Source: Niebla homalea
Taxonomy: Eukaryota > Ascomycota > Lecanoromycetes > Lecanorales > Ramalinaceae
Reading direction: 5' to 3'
Length of the DNA: 64,000 bases
Assembly (NCBI GenBank): GCA_019925105.1
Contig: JAHGAU010000007.1
Coordinates: 1,178,001 to 1,242,000, forward strand
In this document: in pieces, positions 33,375-44,986 of the stretch
Numbering within the stretch: position 1 is the stretch's first letter
Layout of the letters: each line of letters opens with the position of its first letter
Translations under genes and position numbers: made by a program
The notes under the pieces: generated by a model
Databases searched by the model: none
What the model was told of the DNA's origin: nothing
The model's input: only the letters and a program-made list of their open reading frames with translations

Positions 33375-36300
33375 ATGGCGTGAGTATCTACAAGCTCAAT
33401 TGGTAGAGAATCGTTGTTTACTGTTGTCTCTCAGGAGCTCCGTCAATGCAGGCAACACCATAAAGGGTATTACTTCCCTAATCATTGTGCAAATAGACTG
33501 CTGTCAAAACTGATTATCACCAGTCGTTGCGCGCTTTCGCCCCCCGAACAAAACAGAGCTTGCCAATGGAGGAGACCAAATAGTCGATTTTGAGACTGAG
33601 GACACTTGTAGCATCAATGTACGTTCCAGCATTCGCAATACTCAGCAGTCTGTGATCTATCACATATGCTCCACGGGCGACACCCAGTCGCCCTTGATAG
33701 TCGTCGATACTGACCGCTCCCCAGTCTGCCGAAGCCTCTGGCGCATTCACCTTTGACCGAGTCTTCGATACCAAGTCTCGACAAACGGATGTCTTTGACT
33801 TTTCCATCAGGTCGACCGTCGACGACATCCTAAATGGCTACAATGGAACCGTTTTCGCATACGGCCAGACCGGGGCGGGGAAGTCGTACACCATGATGGG
33901 AGCAGATATAGATGACATGGAGCAGCGCGGTATCATTCCAAGGATAGTCGAGCAGATGTTTGCCAGCATCATGCGCAGCCCGGAGAACATCGAGTATACC
34001 GTCCGGGTCAGCTATATGGAAATCTACATGGAGAGGATTCGGGATCTGCTTGTCCCGCAGAACGATAATCTGCCCGTGCACGAGGAAAAGAGTAGGGGTG
34101 TATACGTCAAAGGTTTGCTGGAGATCTACGTCTCCAGCGTTCAAGAGGTCTTCGAGGTCATGAGGAGAGGAGGGGCAGCACGTGCCACTGCAGCGACGAA
34201 CATGAACCAAGAATCTTCAAGATCCCATTCCATCTTCGTCATCACAATCACACAGAAGAATGTCGAGACGGGGTCTGCCAAGAGTGGACAACTGTTCCTC
34301 GTCGATTTAGCCGGAAGTGAGAAGGTTGGAAAGACAGGGGCTAGCGGGCAGACTCTGGAGGAAGCCAAGAAAATCAATAAGAGCCTGAGCGCGTTAGGAA
34401 TGGTGATCAACTCTCTGACAGACGGCAAATCCACCCACATACCCTACCGAGATTCAAAGCTTACTCGCATCCTTCAAGAGTCCTTGGGGGGGAACTCGAG
34501 AACGACTCTCATCATCAATTGCTCCCCTAGCAGCTACAATGATCAAGAAACTCTGAGTACCCTTCGGTTTGGTGTGAGAGCTAAAGCGATCAAGAACAAG
34601 GCTAAGATCAATGCTGAATTGAGCCCTCTGGAGTTGAAGCAATTACTCAAAAAGGCCCAGAGCCAGGTCACGACCTACGAAAGTTATGTCGGTAGCCTAG
34701 AAGGCGAGGTTCAGGCATGGAGAAGTGGTGAGAGTGTGCCGAAAGAAAGATGGGCCGCTCCCTTGGTAGCAGGAGGAGTCTCACATTCGAGGACCGAGTC
34801 CATGGCTCACAGACCAAGCACACCCTCAAGACTCCAAGAAATTGGGCGATCAGAGTCTACACCCAGCAGATCCGACTCTAGGCTTGGAGAGCGATCCGCA
34901 ACGCCGAGCGTGGTGTTAGAGAAAGACGAGCGAGAAGAATTCTTGCGGAGGGAGAATGAGCTTCAGGATCAGGTGGCAGAGAAGGAGACGTCCATTTCGA
35001 ACGCAGAGAGGGCGCTTCAAGAAGCTCGGGAAGAATTAAAATTCGTGAAGGAGAGCGGTTCACAGGCAGGGCAAGCGAATGAGAGTCTGAGCTCCGAGGT
35101 GAACGAGTTGAGAATGCAGTTGGAGCGAGTTGCCTTCGAAAGCAAAGAATCCTCAATCACGATGGACGGCTTGAAGGAAGCAAACACAGAATTGACGACC
35201 GAGCTTGACGATGTGAAGCAACAACTTTTTGATGCTCGGTTGACCGCAAGAGATAATCATGCAGTGCTCGACGAAAAGGAAAGAAAGAAATCCGAGAGGA
35301 TGGCGCAAATGATGGCTGGATTCGATATGGGAGAAGAAAATAAGTCCGACAAGGAATTAAGGATCATGGGATGCATCGAGCGTGTCGAGGAATTGCTTCA
35401 ACGCAGTACCTCGGGGGATATAGTCGATCGAGATGACCTTGAGGAATTAAAAGAGAAGCTAGTCGAAGCGCAGGGCGTCGTCCGGCATGCAGACTTGAGT
35501 AACGGCGCACCTATGGAGGCTGAGGGCAACAGCCAGCCAAGACGAGAGCTTCAGGAAAGACTTGAGTGTCTGCAAGAGGAATACTCAGGCTACCTTGAAC
35601 GCCATCTGTCCGAGGCGGATGTCGAAGAGGTCAAGGACCGGCTATCAGATCTGTACTCATATCGTAGGGAGACTCAGGTACAAGTCCTCCGAGACATGCG
35701 AGAGGATCTCGCGCGCAAGGATGAGGAAAACCACCGGCTTCGTCTATCTGCGGAGGAGTCCCAAAAGACTGTAAAGATGACGAATGGCAACGCTCCGCCG
35801 GCCATAGCAAGTAAGACGGTACAACAGCAAATCGCCGACTTCGACGTCATGAAGAAGTCACTGATGCGGGATCTGCAAAACCGCTGTGAGCGCGTCGTCG
35901 AGCTTGAGATATCCCTCGACGAGACACGAGAGCAATACAACCAAGTTCTGCGGACGTCCAATAATCGCGCTCAGCAGAAGAAGATGGCCTTCCTAGAGCG
36001 GAACCTGGAGCAGCTTACGCACGTGCAGCGCCAGCTCGTCGAGCAAAACGGGAATCTGAAGAAAGAAGTCGCCATTGCCGAGAGAAAGTTGAATGCGCGC
36101 AACGAGCGCATCATCAGTCTCGAAGTGCTGCTGTCCGACAGCCAGGATAAACTGACGGCCGCCAATCACAGGTACAGTAATCCCTCGACTTCGTGCACTT
36201 ATACGCTACCGGCTAACGGATTGTCTCCGTGCAGATTCGAGGGTCAACTCACAGCAGTGAAAGAGCGCCTCGAAGCTGCCAAGGTGGCCAGCGTTCGAAA

Positions 36301-36538
36301 CACCAACGGCTCTAACCAAGGCACCTTTCCCGGCTTCAATTTTGGCGGAGCCGGCTCGCGCATAGCCAAGCCATTACGAGGAGGTGGCGGTGGAGGAGCT
36401 CCTGACATCAATGGCAGCACTAGCTATGTAGGTGCGGGTCCAAATATTCCCGTCATCAGCGGGCTGCAGGCACAGCAAGCCAACGGCAACGGGACGAGTC
36501 CGAAGAGGAGCAGCTGGTTCTTCTCCGATCGACGATGA
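33375..36538 (+). CDS. kinA: Conventional kinesin (kinesin-1) heavy chain
   Basis: Five exons (33375-33379, 33435-33466, 33524-33618, 33725-36171, 36235-36538) give 960 residues. The first coding exon is only ATGGC. Kinesin-1 is the plus-end microtubule motor for organelles and, in fungi, for dynein and vesicle delivery to hyphal tips. The motor domain (1-~335) has VVARFRPP, the P-loop GQTGAGKSYTMMG (~91), switch I NQESSRSHSIF and switch II LVDLAGSEKVGKT. Coiled-coil stalk segments follow to ~880, including the LEQLTHVQRQLVEQNGNLKKE region typical of kinesin-1. The globular tail has the autoinhibitory IAK motif (SRIAKPLRGGG, ~900). The last intron is 63 nt, has a GCTAAC branch site and no in-frame stop. 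Confidence 0.95.
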
Positions 36539-37635
36539 TGTGCTCAGGTCTTTTTGGGGCGGATTGGGGGGGGAGTGAAGGCGAAACATCGATCATAAAA
36601 CGCGGCATGTGTTGACATTATACCCCTTAGCATCAAGAGGATGGACGGCGTCATAGAATTGTTTTCCCCCCCCTGCCAATTTTGGTCCTTTCGCCAACAG
36701 GGTTTCGGTTCTCTCCTCCGTTGACTCTGATCCACTGGCACTCGCACCAGCAGATCTCGGGGGTCACTTGAAGGATCAAGAACCTTCCAGTCCCACGTCC
36801 TTCACTCTGGCTACGTTTCACTCCCCACTGCATAAGTCTGATTACGTCTCCCAATTCTGCCATTTCATGCTAGCTCTCCAAAACTTTTATCCCAACCACA
36901 CCACACACACACTTGATCCAGATGTACACCCAATAAATAATATTGCACACAAGAGTTATTGCAGGTGGCCCAGCGACAGCCCGCCATCCAGTCAACCGGG
37001 AAGCATACCTTGAGATCTTCCTTCATCATGATGACGTGAGGTTAATAACCGCCCCTTACGCTCTCTCTCTCTCTCTCCCTCCCTCGCTCGCTCGCTCGTG
37101 TCTGGTCCAGCTTTTTCGACCAACGGGTATGTACAATAGGTTTGTGGTTAGGAACATTGATATAATAATGATCCCTCCCCCGCAAAAAGACTCAAGAAAG
37201 GCCAGGATGTATGTGTGCAGTTCACGCATTCCCATGCCTGGGAATTATCAAAATTATACACCGGCGCTGGGGGTGTTGGCGGGGTTTCGTGCCCAAGATT
37301 GAAATGCATATAATATGATATGATTATCAGGCTTTCCATGCCTGCCTTTTGATGCCCTGGATTGCCCCCTCCATCGCCTCATACGAAAAGTTCCAGGAAC
37401 GGTTTTGATCAGACATTGCGGGCATGATTCCCCCCCTAGACAGAGGTAAAGATGGGATGTACTCGAGTGCTTTGGCTATATTTCCTTTGATTCGTGATGC
37501 TGTTCCAATACCGCTCAAGATCAATCTACACTCATATCCTAATGCTTGCACGTAAAATTGCTAGGTCGGACTGAGATACATGTTGTGCCATCCATTTCCA
37601 TGATCGAGTCCTCTGTCTCGCGAATGTTCTGCCGC
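36539..37635. other. Convergent intergenic region with microsatellite
   Basis: 1.1 kb between the kinesin and bleomycin hydrolase stop codons. It contains a pyrimidine microsatellite, (CT)n followed by (CGCT)n, at about 37061-37098, and an eight-C run near 36666. No gene found. Confidence 0.5.
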
Positions 37636-39373
37636 TCAAGCTAGAGCACCCATTGGATCCCACGGTTCGAGCCTGAGATCATGTCAGTCTGGCGCAGGTT
37701 CGATCAGGGAACAAGCAAACCCACATCTTTGGCTCCTGCTTGAGCACGTCCTGGATGTCTTCGCTAACGAAACTGCATGTACTGTCAGCTCGGGCCTCCT
37801 TTCAAGAGCTCGAGGCACAGGGCTGGCGGTATGAATACTGACTTTGGATCCACAACGGCCTGATACACAAACTCATCCATCCACTTATCGCTCATGACAA
37901 ACCACCCTTTCGTCCCCGCCGTCTCGCCCCAGCTGTTCTGGACCCTCCACCTCACCGGCTGCCCATCCTTGTCCAAGTGCACGGCGGTCAAGACCATGGC
38001 GTGGGTCATGGCGCTCTCGCCGGACATCAGTCTCTGCGCCTTGCTCATCCCCAACCGGACATTGAAGCCCAGCTCATAATCGAAGAGATCGACGTCCATG
38101 ATGCCGGATTGGGTGTTGGAGTATTTGCCGACATCGCTCCCGAAGAAGATGGGGATGTTAGCCTTCAGCATGGAGATGCATGCCTCCTTCATCGTCTTCA
38201 TGTCCACGTTCACGTACCGCACCCCCCGCATGCCGACCACGTTACCCAACCTGCTCACGCTGAGCAGCTTCCCGTAATCATTACGAGGGTCATTCACCAG
38301 GGAGAAGACCTGATGGACGTCGCAGCCACTGTTGGAGGCCACGGACGCCTTGCTGGACAGTTCGGCGGCGAAGTCGGCGGGTGTGGTGGTCAGGCTGCCG
38401 AATTTGTCTTCCTTGTCGTAGAAATCCCAGGTGAATTCGCTGGTGGGGCTGGGCGGGGGCCCTAGGGTGACTGTGAGGATGAGATGAATCTCCTTCATCA
38501 TCTTGTCCTTCACGCTACCCAACGAGGCGCGGGCGTCTTTGGCCTCTTTGGCAAGTTGTCGTAGCTCCAGCGCATCCTCTCGGAGTTTGCTGGTTATCAG
38601 TCTGCGCATGTCGCTGGAATTCTGGGCGTTCCAAGTATCGGGATAGTGTTGCTGAGGGATGATGCCATACTTCTCGACAAGATTTGCGACCTAGCATTGT
38701 ATGAGCGGCGTAATGCTTGATGAGGATGTCCAGCATACCATGTCCCACTGACCACCATCGCCAACAGGATCAGCCAGGAGAGTCTGGACTAGCCTCCCGT
38801 CCAATGGTTCATCCAATGTATCCAAAATCTGTTCAAGGAACCAATTGGACTTCTCCAGCTTGTCGTAGTAAAAGAGGTAGCTTTGACTTAATTCAAACTC
38901 CTTCAAATTGTACTTTTTCATAATAGCAACACGGAAGACATTGGTAGCAGCGAAGAGCCAGCATCGACCAGAGGATCTCTGGTTTGTGATGGGGCCTCCT
39001 TCAAAAGCGATTTTGACATTGTAATTCTGGGTGTCTTTGATCTGGGCTGAGCGTTGGATGAGGGCATTGCTGCCATGTTTCGCAAGAGTAGAGAGGGCAA
39101 GTCGATTCTGCAGTCATGTTCAGCCCATTCCCTTTTACTTATAGTATTTGAGGGGTAAGTCCAGGGAAAAAAGACCTTGGGATCTTTCATCAACTGTTTT
39201 TCCCACTGCTCTGTAGTCTGGACAGACAATGTGCTTTCCACCGGTGTCGACATATTGTCTCCTTGCTCCTCGACGTAATCGTAACTCCCTTCCGAGCCAG
39301 GTCTGCTATTCTTCATACCTAAGGAGTCGAGCTTCTCCACCAACTGGTCTCCGGTAACGGCTTTGACATCCAT
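37636..39373 (-). CDS. blh1: Bleomycin hydrolase, C1 cysteine aminopeptidase
   Basis: Five exons (39373-39176, 39107-38739, 38690-37843, 37772-37725, 37672-37636) give 499 residues. The family (peptidase C1B; yeast Lap3/Gal6) forms a hexameric barrel with internal active sites, detoxifies homocysteine thiolactone and bleomycin, and trims peptides. The triad is present: Cys115 in SSGRCWLFAATN, His419 in MTHAMVLTAVH and Asn441 in QNSWGE. The oxyanion Gln lies upstream in ITNQRSSGRC. The last exon gives DPMGALA, the conserved self-processing C-terminal arm. Introns 1 and 3 begin GTCTTT and GTCAGT; no canonical donor keeps the frame. A ~65-residue N-terminal extension precedes the core. Confidence 0.94.
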
Positions 39374-40021
39374 AACCCAATAAGCAAACTGTCTTCAGCA
39401 ATGGAGATGGCGGTTGTGATTGAGGGAAGTTCAGGGTTTTGTAAAAGAAGCAAGTCTACTTAGAAATAAGAGACCTTGGAGACGAAGAAGGGGCCAACTT
39501 GGGAGGGATGTGATGGGCGTTAATTTGCACGCTTGATGCTTCCATCGACTCAAAGGTGCTGCTCCTGCTGCTTTGGGCAAGGTGGGGAACGTCATCAATC
39601 ATCATGGGCTGCAGGTCGATTTGCCGACCCCACATTGATAATGGGACATGGCCTTATCTGCCGCTTATTAATATGATAACTTTATCCGAGCTTCAGCTGG
39701 GCATCCGGCTAGGCCTTTTTAGGCATCATATAGATTTTGCCCAATCGCCCTCAAGAGGCGAGAAGTCGTGGATTTGGACTGGTCAAGTATGAACGGGTCA
39801 ACTGTGTACACTGAATTATAGAACCCTCGCAGATCATCAGGCGCTGCGTTACACGTGCGACTGATATGTACAATTGCAGTCACAATCCAATGGGGGCGAT
39901 TGTCTCAGTAGCGTATACACACGTGTCACCATCTCTTGCACTTATCTTCGAATCCACGACCGTGTAGCCTCTTCCTCTGCGAGGATCCCCCCGTCGACGT
40001 GTCATATCGTGCTCTCGCAAC
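39374..40021. other. Intergenic, 648 bp
   Basis: Upstream of bleomycin hydrolase and downstream of the 40022 gene. No gene or repeat seen. Confidence 0.4.
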
Positions 40022-42049
40022 TCAGAACCCAGGCGGAAATTGACTCAACGGGCTCTTGGGTAGCGTCGGCAGCGCCTTGTCCCGCCTGCCCCTTGGATAT
40101 TGCCCGAATTTACTTCTCAGCATCTTTGCGTAGGGTGGTGTCTTCAGGTCAGCTTCCCTCACGCTGTTCCTCGAGCTCTCTGCTGTGCTCATTTCATCGT
40201 CATCTGCTAGGCTAGGGTAGATATTAACCAATTCGGCTTTGCCAATCGTCCAATTGCTTGATATCTCCGAACTCGCAATCGTCATCTGAGATCGGTCCGA
40301 CATAACTGAGGGACCCCGTCGCAGTGGATGACCGGGCGTTGAGGGCGTTGGATGTGACGTTGGTGTTGGATGATCAAGGAAAGACAGGCTGCCACGTTCT
40401 ACGTGCGGTATGTCGACCTCAATGCTCGGCGGTCGCCTCGAACCCAGCCGCGATTTTCTTTGGGGCACTTCCGGCATCTGACCAAACGCCCGTTCGGCGT
40501 CGAAATCGAACCCAGCAGGAAACTCGTTCCCCAATGCAATATCCTGCGCTCCTTCAATCCTGCTCGAGTGGCTTGCTTGCCGCGGCACAGTCGTTCGTGG
40601 CCTTTCTCGTGGGGCTGATGTAGTGCTAGCCATAGGAGGGCGGTCTGGAATGGTGGTGCGCGGCCGCTGACGACGAGGCGTTTCGGAATGAGGCACTTCA
40701 GGAAACGGATAGACATTGTGTAAATGTGCGCTTGCCGGCTTGGTCAGTGCTGGGGTCCTCGGTTGTAAGGGGCTCACTGGCTCTTCAACTCCGCTATTGA
40801 TATGCTCACGCCGTTGCCGACCGAATGCCCGTACACGTTCGACCACGTCGAGTTGATTAAGCGGTGGCTCTGCGTCTAGTTTTCTCGGCCTCGATTGTTC
40901 ATTGTATTCCGGTATTTTCTTGGCCGTGAGCACGGCGCCAGGGTCTGCTCGGGCAAGGTCTGGAAGTGGAGGCACCGGTGGTATCCCTTCCTTGGGACCG
41001 AGAAAAGCCCGTTCTGTCGAGGTTGAGGATGTCGGAGATTCGGTCATAGTCAGAAAGGACTTCCGATTCGCGTCCTCGCTAGGTGTGGATGACAAGCGAG
41101 GTCCCGACTCACGCCTATAGAACAAGGGCGGAGGAGGCTGGATTGATTCCGGCTCCGAGACAGCCCGGGAGCTTCCTACGAAACTAGCAGTGACGGGTAT
41201 GGAAGAGTGAAGACTGGCTGTTGCAGGCAGTGACCATCGATGAGCAGTGCTGTCCCTTGTGCTGCTCGCTATTGTCGTCGCTGGACCGGGCATCACCATG
41301 GTTTGGGAGGGAAGATCATGCACCTCCCCAGTCCATGGTGTACGTCCTTTGTATGCATTGTAGAGAGATTCGGAGATTCCCATAGCTCGCCGTTTCTGCA
41401 GCGCTTCAGAGCTTATGTGCGTCTGAGTAGAGGCCCGTCTTCCACCCGACGGTCGAAGCTGGGAAGGCGGTTGAGGCTCAGATGATTTTCGCGTCTGCGA
41501 AGACCCACGCCGCTCAATATTAATTAGAGATGGCCGTGGGATACTGCGTGATCTGTCTCTTGGCTTTGACCGGCGTCGAGAGGTCGTGACCTCTGCTCTC
41601 CATTCCGAGTGGCGATCCCCTAACACTGGTGACTTCTGAAGCCATGGTGGTTTGCCTGGTGTCCATGACTGACCACGATCTCTCCGTAGACTCTTGAGCG
41701 AGTGCCGACTGCTTCTTTTGCTCGCCTTTTGATGGACGGGTTTGGTGAAGCCCCTCTCTGCATCAAAATCAAAATCCTTTTCTACATCAAGGCTTTCGAG
41801 ATCAAGCGAGTAGCGCTGCCGCGTACTCGCCGTCTCATGTGCCAGGTCAGATGGAATAGCTTTCCCGTTCCTTAGAGTCAGACGCCGTGGCGGCTTTCCT
41901 GGAACCGCTCTGTGGTGACTGTCTGCGAGCTGTTTGCGAGTACGAAGCCAATGCCATATGAAGAGTGTTATGGTGAGAATCAGAAAGAAAGATAGTAGGG
42001 CCACAATAATTATTGTTGGCAGTAATTGCATCGTTGTTAAATGGCCCAT
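40022..42049 (-). CDS. Long disordered single-pass membrane protein, unnamed
   Basis: 675 residues without introns from the ATG at 42049; an upstream in-frame GTG was not used. A single strong transmembrane helix lies at residues ~10-32 (LLPTIIIVALLSFFLILTIT-like), followed by a basic stop-transfer segment. The rest is Ser/Pro/Arg-rich, probably disordered and cytosolic. A phrase recurs: FDFDAERGF near residue 88 and FDFDAERAF near residue 511. Many SP/TP sites and PPxP stretches suggest phosphorylation and SH3 binding, which is inference. I do not know the family. The open frame over 2 kb with a clear membrane anchor supports a real gene. Confidence 0.75.
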   Translation of the reverse strand: MGHLTTMQLLPTIIIVALLSFFLILTITLFIWHWLRTRKQLADSHHRAVPGKPPRRLTLRNGKAIPSDLAHETASTRQRYSLDLESLDVEKDFDFDAERGFTKPVHQKASKRSSRHSLKSLRRDRGQSWTPGKPPWLQKSPVLGDRHSEWRAEVTTSRRRSKPRDRSRSIPRPSLINIERRGSSQTRKSSEPQPPSQLRPSGGRRASTQTHISSEALQKRRAMGISESLYNAYKGRTPWTGEVHDLPSQTMVMPGPATTIASSTRDSTAHRWSLPATASLHSSIPVTASFVGSSRAVSEPESIQPPPPLFYRRESGPRLSSTPSEDANRKSFLTMTESPTSSTSTERAFLGPKEGIPPVPPLPDLARADPGAVLTAKKIPEYNEQSRPRKLDAEPPLNQLDVVERVRAFGRQRREHINSGVEEPVSPLQPRTPALTKPASAHLHNVYPFPEVPHSETPRRQRPRTTIPDRPPMASTTSAPRERPRTTVPRQASHSSRIEGAQDIALGNEFPAGFDFDAERAFGQMPEVPQRKSRLGSRRPPSIEVDIPHVERGSLSFLDHPTPTSHPTPSTPGHPLRRGPSVMSDRSQMTIASSEISSNWTIGKAELVNIYPSLADDDEMSTAESSRNSVREADLKTPPYAKMLRSKFGQYPRGRRDKALPTLPKSPLSQFPPGF

Positions 42050-43779
42050 ACATGTGTCCCTATACGCTCGTCCCAAGCCACCGATAGCGGAGCGAAGGGG
42101 CACCAGCTACCCGACTTACTTCACTAGGTGCAAGGACGAGCTCTCATAGAAAGTTTGCCGTATGGAATCTATCCTGCAGTGCTTCGCAAGCTTATGTACA
42201 ATTCTCAAGAAGCTGTTGTGAACAGGGGGCCAAGAATCCACATGTGATTCTATCGAAGCAGCAGGGAGAAGATCAGGAGAGACTGTCGAAGCAGCAGGGA
42301 GAAGATCAGGAGAGACTGACGATCAAGAAGCAAAGGGTGATTGAAGAGCTGAGAGTAAAGGTGGCGTGCTAACAGCAATAATGAGTGTGGAGATGGTCAA
42401 CATCAACAGGTAGCCATAGAGTACCAACAACCCAAAAAAAGAGGCAATGATCAGAGGTAGACGCCAGACCCCAAAAGGCGTACTCGCATACCGACCTGCA
42501 TCAGCAAGCGACTAGAACGTTCCCACGTTGGCTGACGTGGGGAGCACAAAAGACTGCGTTCTGAGCGAATGAGGATGAATCCACCGAACTTTTCGATATC
42601 TAGCAGGCGGTAGGGTCTTCCTAGTCACGCTTAGAAAGGCAAAGACATCATATTTTCTATGAGTGGTCATAGCTGCCGGATACATACCAAATATGGAGCC
42701 ATTGACGGGAAAGTGTGAGCAGCGAGGCGCGGTGCCGATATGATTGCAAGTCATCTTCCAGAGATGCTCGCTTTCGCGTATCGCGGAAAGGCTAGACATA
42801 GATGTCCTAGACAGGTCCTAAACCTACCGATGACCGGTAATGGATATTCTCAGGCATGCATTTGATGATTGTATTTGTAAATGGCAGCAGAGATCGGCCT
42901 CCAAGAGTATTGCTTGCAGAAGATCAACGGTCCCCGCCGTGTCTAGAGATGTCAAAAGGATCCACTGGGGAAGAGTCGGCTTACCTTGGATGGACCAAGG
43001 ATGCATATCGTAAAATTTGTGCCTGTGTTTTGGCAGCGTCTATGGCGGATATCGCATGGTCGCGTATACGGCCTGTGCATCTGTACAGCACGAGAATTGA
43101 TAAGGTCGCTTAGACCGCTGCTTGCAAGCCAATAATGTAAGTGGCGTCCTTTTATCTAATCTTTCCAATCGCCTTGCATTATCAAGCGAGGAGCAGTAGG
43201 GCCGGTGGCTGCATTTGGACTTTGGTATCCAATTCTTCTCCAACAGAATGATACTCCGCCGTAGGTGTGTGACAGTTCAGCCCCCTTCTGTGAGGAGTCC
43301 TGCAAATTGAGACATTGTCTGTGAGCCCTGTGTCCGTAGCAACAAATGCCTCTTCCCCTCAGCATAGATCTCGGGCTGCAGGTTGCATAGCCCAGACTGG
43401 TGTTAGGGCATAGGCAGTGAAAAGATCATGTGTCAGTGGCATACTGAATTCTGCGCGCAGACTGCCTATTAGCCGAAACCCTAGAGGATATGTAGCGTGA
43501 AGCTCTATCATCAAATAAATAGCAATTGTCTCTTCTGTGGAGATCCTGTCGAGAAAACAACGGCTTGCTTATTCTGACCGTCCTACAAGGATTCCACGGC
43601 CGGAAAACATTTCAGACAAGAATGGCAACTCCGCTCCTCATCAGGATTTTTTCAAATAGCTTGCAAGATCAATCTAATCATAGTGAGTCGTCAATTGCTA
43701 TCACAACCTTTCGCTCAATTACACGATGTTTTGCGCTTCCAATTCCCACGTGTCAGGTGAGAGTATACTACAGTAGAAA
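42050..43779. other. Intergenic, 1.73 kb
   Basis: No gene supported. Contains a perfect 33-bp duplication at 42253-42318 (separate entry). Minus frames at 42512-42799 and plus frames at 43526-43879 have no recognisable content. Confidence 0.45.
42253..42318. repeat. Perfect 33-bp tandem duplication
   Basis: Two identical adjacent 33-bp units (42253-42285, 42286-42318), purine-rich, beginning TCGAAGCAGCAGG. They lie about 200 bp upstream of the minus-strand gene starting at 42049, hence in its promoter or leader. Identity implies a recent event. Confidence 0.95.
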
Positions 43780-44986
43780 TTACAGCTCGCCCTTGACTGA
43801 TTTGTGTGCGTTGCGGACCATTTTCTCGAATTCGCCGCCCATAATCAGCTTCAGCTCCCCAATGATCGTCAGACCGTAGAGGAACACCAGGGCAGTCTGG
43901 ATAGCTATGATCTTGCCGTACACCTTGATGATCCGTAGCCGAGCCTCCCTATCGAAGGTTCTCCAAGCATCAAGTGGCGACACGGCACCACTACCACCAA
44001 GTGCAACAGGTGTGACTTTGCCGCCGAAAGTTCGATCAAAGGGCACGATTGCCTCATCCTCCTCTGGCAACATTGAAGCGTGGACGCGCTTCAGAGTCAC
44101 GTCTGCGGGAATGACGACGAGGATAAGCGTTGCAATGAAGATGATGAAGATGCCAATGAATTGCACCAGTGCCACCTTTCGTACAGTCTCAGGGTTGGAA
44201 CCGAAGTCCTGGGGGCGTTGGAAAGTTTCGTGGGTCATCAGCATGAGCACGGTGGGAACGTAGACACTCAGTTGCTGAGCGGTTGCCCACACAGCTGTTG
44301 GCAGGATAATGTTCTTTGCAGCCCTGAAGGACGGATACCTGCGCCACCAACGCTTGTTGCTCGGCATCGAGATGACCGAGTGAGTCCAGGTCATCTGTAG
44401 ACGGCAGAGTGCCACGCTTGTCACTATGGAGCTGAGGCTTCGGAGGATGCTTGCCCTATGTCCAGCGACCAAATTGACCAGGACATTATGGGCAAAGGTG
44501 TAGATGATGGCAATATGCAAGCCTCGGAAGCGGGCGAATGGTCCGCCAATAGCACGAATATGCTTGACAGTGGTCCGAAGCTTGGAGGTGACTGGCTTTT
44601 GCTTGACCAGAAGGACATCGGCTTCCACCGCTTTCGCGCTCTTCTTGTCTGATCCTTGCTCATCAATCTCGGTCGTATCGCCCTCTGGTGTGAATGCAGC
44701 TGCCGTGGGAGTTTCGATCATGGTCAGAGTTGCGACCACTTCGCCGTAGGTGTAGGAGACCTGGTCAGTCATGATAGTCAGTTATACAACCCTAGTCTGG
44801 TCCATGTTGACGTTCACTTACAGCAGAGATGAAGGCCATGAAGAGGATGGTCGTAGCCCATAATAGGATCATGGCCCAGAGGGTCACCTGCTTGAATTGG
44901 CCATCCTCGGAATTTCCATCGTTGGCGTAGTGTTGCTGCGTAGCGCCAACAGCCCGGCGAACAAGGGAATGGGCGATGTCTGACAT
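43780..44986 (-). CDS. Multi-pass membrane protein, unnamed fungal family
   Basis: Two exons (44986-44822, 44760-43780) give 381 residues. Hydrophobic segments occur near residues 33-55 (TLWAMILLWATTILFMAF), ~130-150, ~205-225, ~250-275 (VALVQFIGIFIIFIATLILV) and ~345-370 (IIAIQTALVFLYGLTIIG). A charged linker (~75-105) follows the first helix. The segment WTHSVISMPSNKRWWRRYPSFR between helices looks well structured. The layout resembles an unnamed family common in filamentous ascomycetes. There is no catalytic signature and no transport motif. It is well supported as a gene by the clean intron and membrane pattern. Confidence 0.78.

Noticed and set aside
37061..37098. CT/CGCT tract as promoter element
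   Set aside because: It lies between two convergent 3' ends, so a simple microsatellite is the better reading.
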